This document shows positions 23,475 through 24,072 of a stretch of DNA of 24,072 nt, piece after piece. How positions within the stretch are numbered: position 1 is the stretch's first letter; each line of letters begins with the position of its first letter. The stretch is from contig JAWKTX010000027.1 in the NCBI GenBank assembly GCA_041398825.1, positions 1 to 24,072 on the forward strand. The letters run 5' to 3'. The DNA is from Planctomycetaceae bacterium. Lineage in GTDB: Bacteria; Planctomycetota; Planctomycetia; Planctomycetales; Planctomycetaceae. The notes under the pieces are model-generated. The model did not search any database. It worked only from the letters and a program-made list of their open reading frames with translations, and was not told the DNA's origin. A program made the translations under genes and the position numbers.

Positions 23475-24071
23475 TCAGGGTTCATTCTCGGAATGATCGA
23501 GCTCGCGATAGATTGGCAGGTGTCGGTAATAAACCTCAAGGGTCAGGATACTCAGCGCCGTCTGGTAGATCCTGCCTCCGGAGCTTCCGTGCGGATCGGT
23601 CACATCCCAGCTGCCTGCACCGGGCCCCTCACTGACCTGAGTCTCCACCAGCCACGGACGCATCTTTCCATTCCAGTTGTCCCATGCCTCACCGCCGAAA
23701 TGATGCATCACCTGGGAAGCATAATAGTTGTAATAAACATCCTGTCGACTTGGTCCGATGGCAGAAAGTCGCTCAACGCCGCGAACGAGAGCCGGGTGCT
23801 CACGCTTCCAGCCAAGATACATCTGGCACAGCAAACCCACAGCACTCATCGACGGCGTCGGGCCTCCTCGATCGGCCATGTATTTGTAGCTCGCGCCGTC
23901 GTCCACTTCGACAGATCGCAGGAAGAGCCGAATCTTTCGTGTGACACCACGGTCGATTCGGATCTGACTGGCCTTGGCACTTTGCAGCGCCATCACCTGC
24001 CAGCCGACAACGGACGTGTCTCCCTCCGTATTTGGAGAGTATCTCCAGCCCCCTGATTCCCGATCCTGCGC
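23475..24071 (-). CDS. Squalene/hopene-cyclase-like prenyltransferase-repeat protein, 3' part
   Basis: The last 198 codons of a gene that runs off the right edge; the frame is open to the end of the window. It shows the alpha-alpha barrel repeat style of the squalene cyclase / prenyltransferase superfamily: ESGGWRYSPNTEGDTSVVGWQVMALQSAK, later MSAVGLLCQMYLGWKREHPALVRGV, DVYYNYYASQVMHHFGG, GSWDV and GRIYQTALSILTLEVYYRHLPIY. Such repeats are common in large planctomycete proteins of unknown function. The cyclase catalytic DxDD motif is not in this part, so enzyme activity cannot be judged. The PTPS gene follows two bases later. Confidence 0.8.
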   Translation of the reverse strand, partial: AQDRESGGWRYSPNTEGDTSVVGWQVMALQSAKASQIRIDRGVTRKIRLFLRSVEVDDGASYKYMADRGGPTPSMSAVGLLCQMYLGWKREHPALVRGVERLSAIGPSRQDVYYNYYASQVMHHFGGEAWDNWNGKMRPWLVETQVSEGPGAGSWDVTDPHGSSGGRIYQTALSILTLEVYYRHLPIYRELDHSENEP

Positions 24072-24072
24072 T

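Overview
The window looks like a piece of a Planctomycetota chromosome, probably from the Planctomycetales. This is inferred from gene content only. The clues are moderate GC, a squalene/hopene-cyclase-like protein next to a 6-pyruvoyl-tetrahydropterin synthase homologue, a Calx-beta domain remnant, a membrane-anchored redoxin with a GxxCxHC motif, and widely spaced genes with mixed strand use. No rRNA, tRNA, CRISPR array or complete insertion sequence was seen.

Left part (1-5800) is accessory DNA. A broken minus-strand reading frame crosses the left edge. A plus-strand cluster of tightly packed restriction-like genes follows: an HNH endonuclease with a sulfur-binding (phosphorothioate-sensing) N-terminal domain (353-1258), a 57-residue aromatic-rich small protein that overlaps it (1243-1416), a DUF3883 nuclease-like protein (1419-2195) and an unrecognised PD-(D/E)xK-like protein (2220-3062). 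Behind them are frame-broken pieces, one of which repeats the GDxAPHKPLLL motif of the HNH protein. On the opposite strand lies a two-gene operon with a four-base overlap: a membrane protein (4183-5124) followed by a TIR-domain protein with a Sel1-like tail (3578-4186). This pair is the best candidate here for an undescribed defence or NAD-signalling module. A frameshifted Calx-beta surface-protein remnant (5219-5751) closes the region.

The middle part (5800-14320) is mostly housekeeping. It holds a DegT/DnrJ-type aminotransferase, 16S rRNA methyltransferase RsmE, a polysaccharide-deacetylase-like protein in tandem with a secreted two-domain M16 zinc protease, ribosomal protein S20 with a clear terminator, a D-threonine-aldolase/D-serine-dehydratase-like enzyme and type I methionine aminopeptidase.

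The right part (14490-24072) reads entirely on the minus strand. It holds a cytochrome P450, a DUF2254 membrane protein, an M24 aminopeptidase-P-like enzyme, thiamine biosynthesis enzyme ThiC (split by what looks like a one-base deletion near 20860), the anchored redoxin, the PTPS/QueD homologue and the 3' part of the cyclase-like gene, which runs off the right edge. The last two are almost contiguous and are probably co-transcribed.
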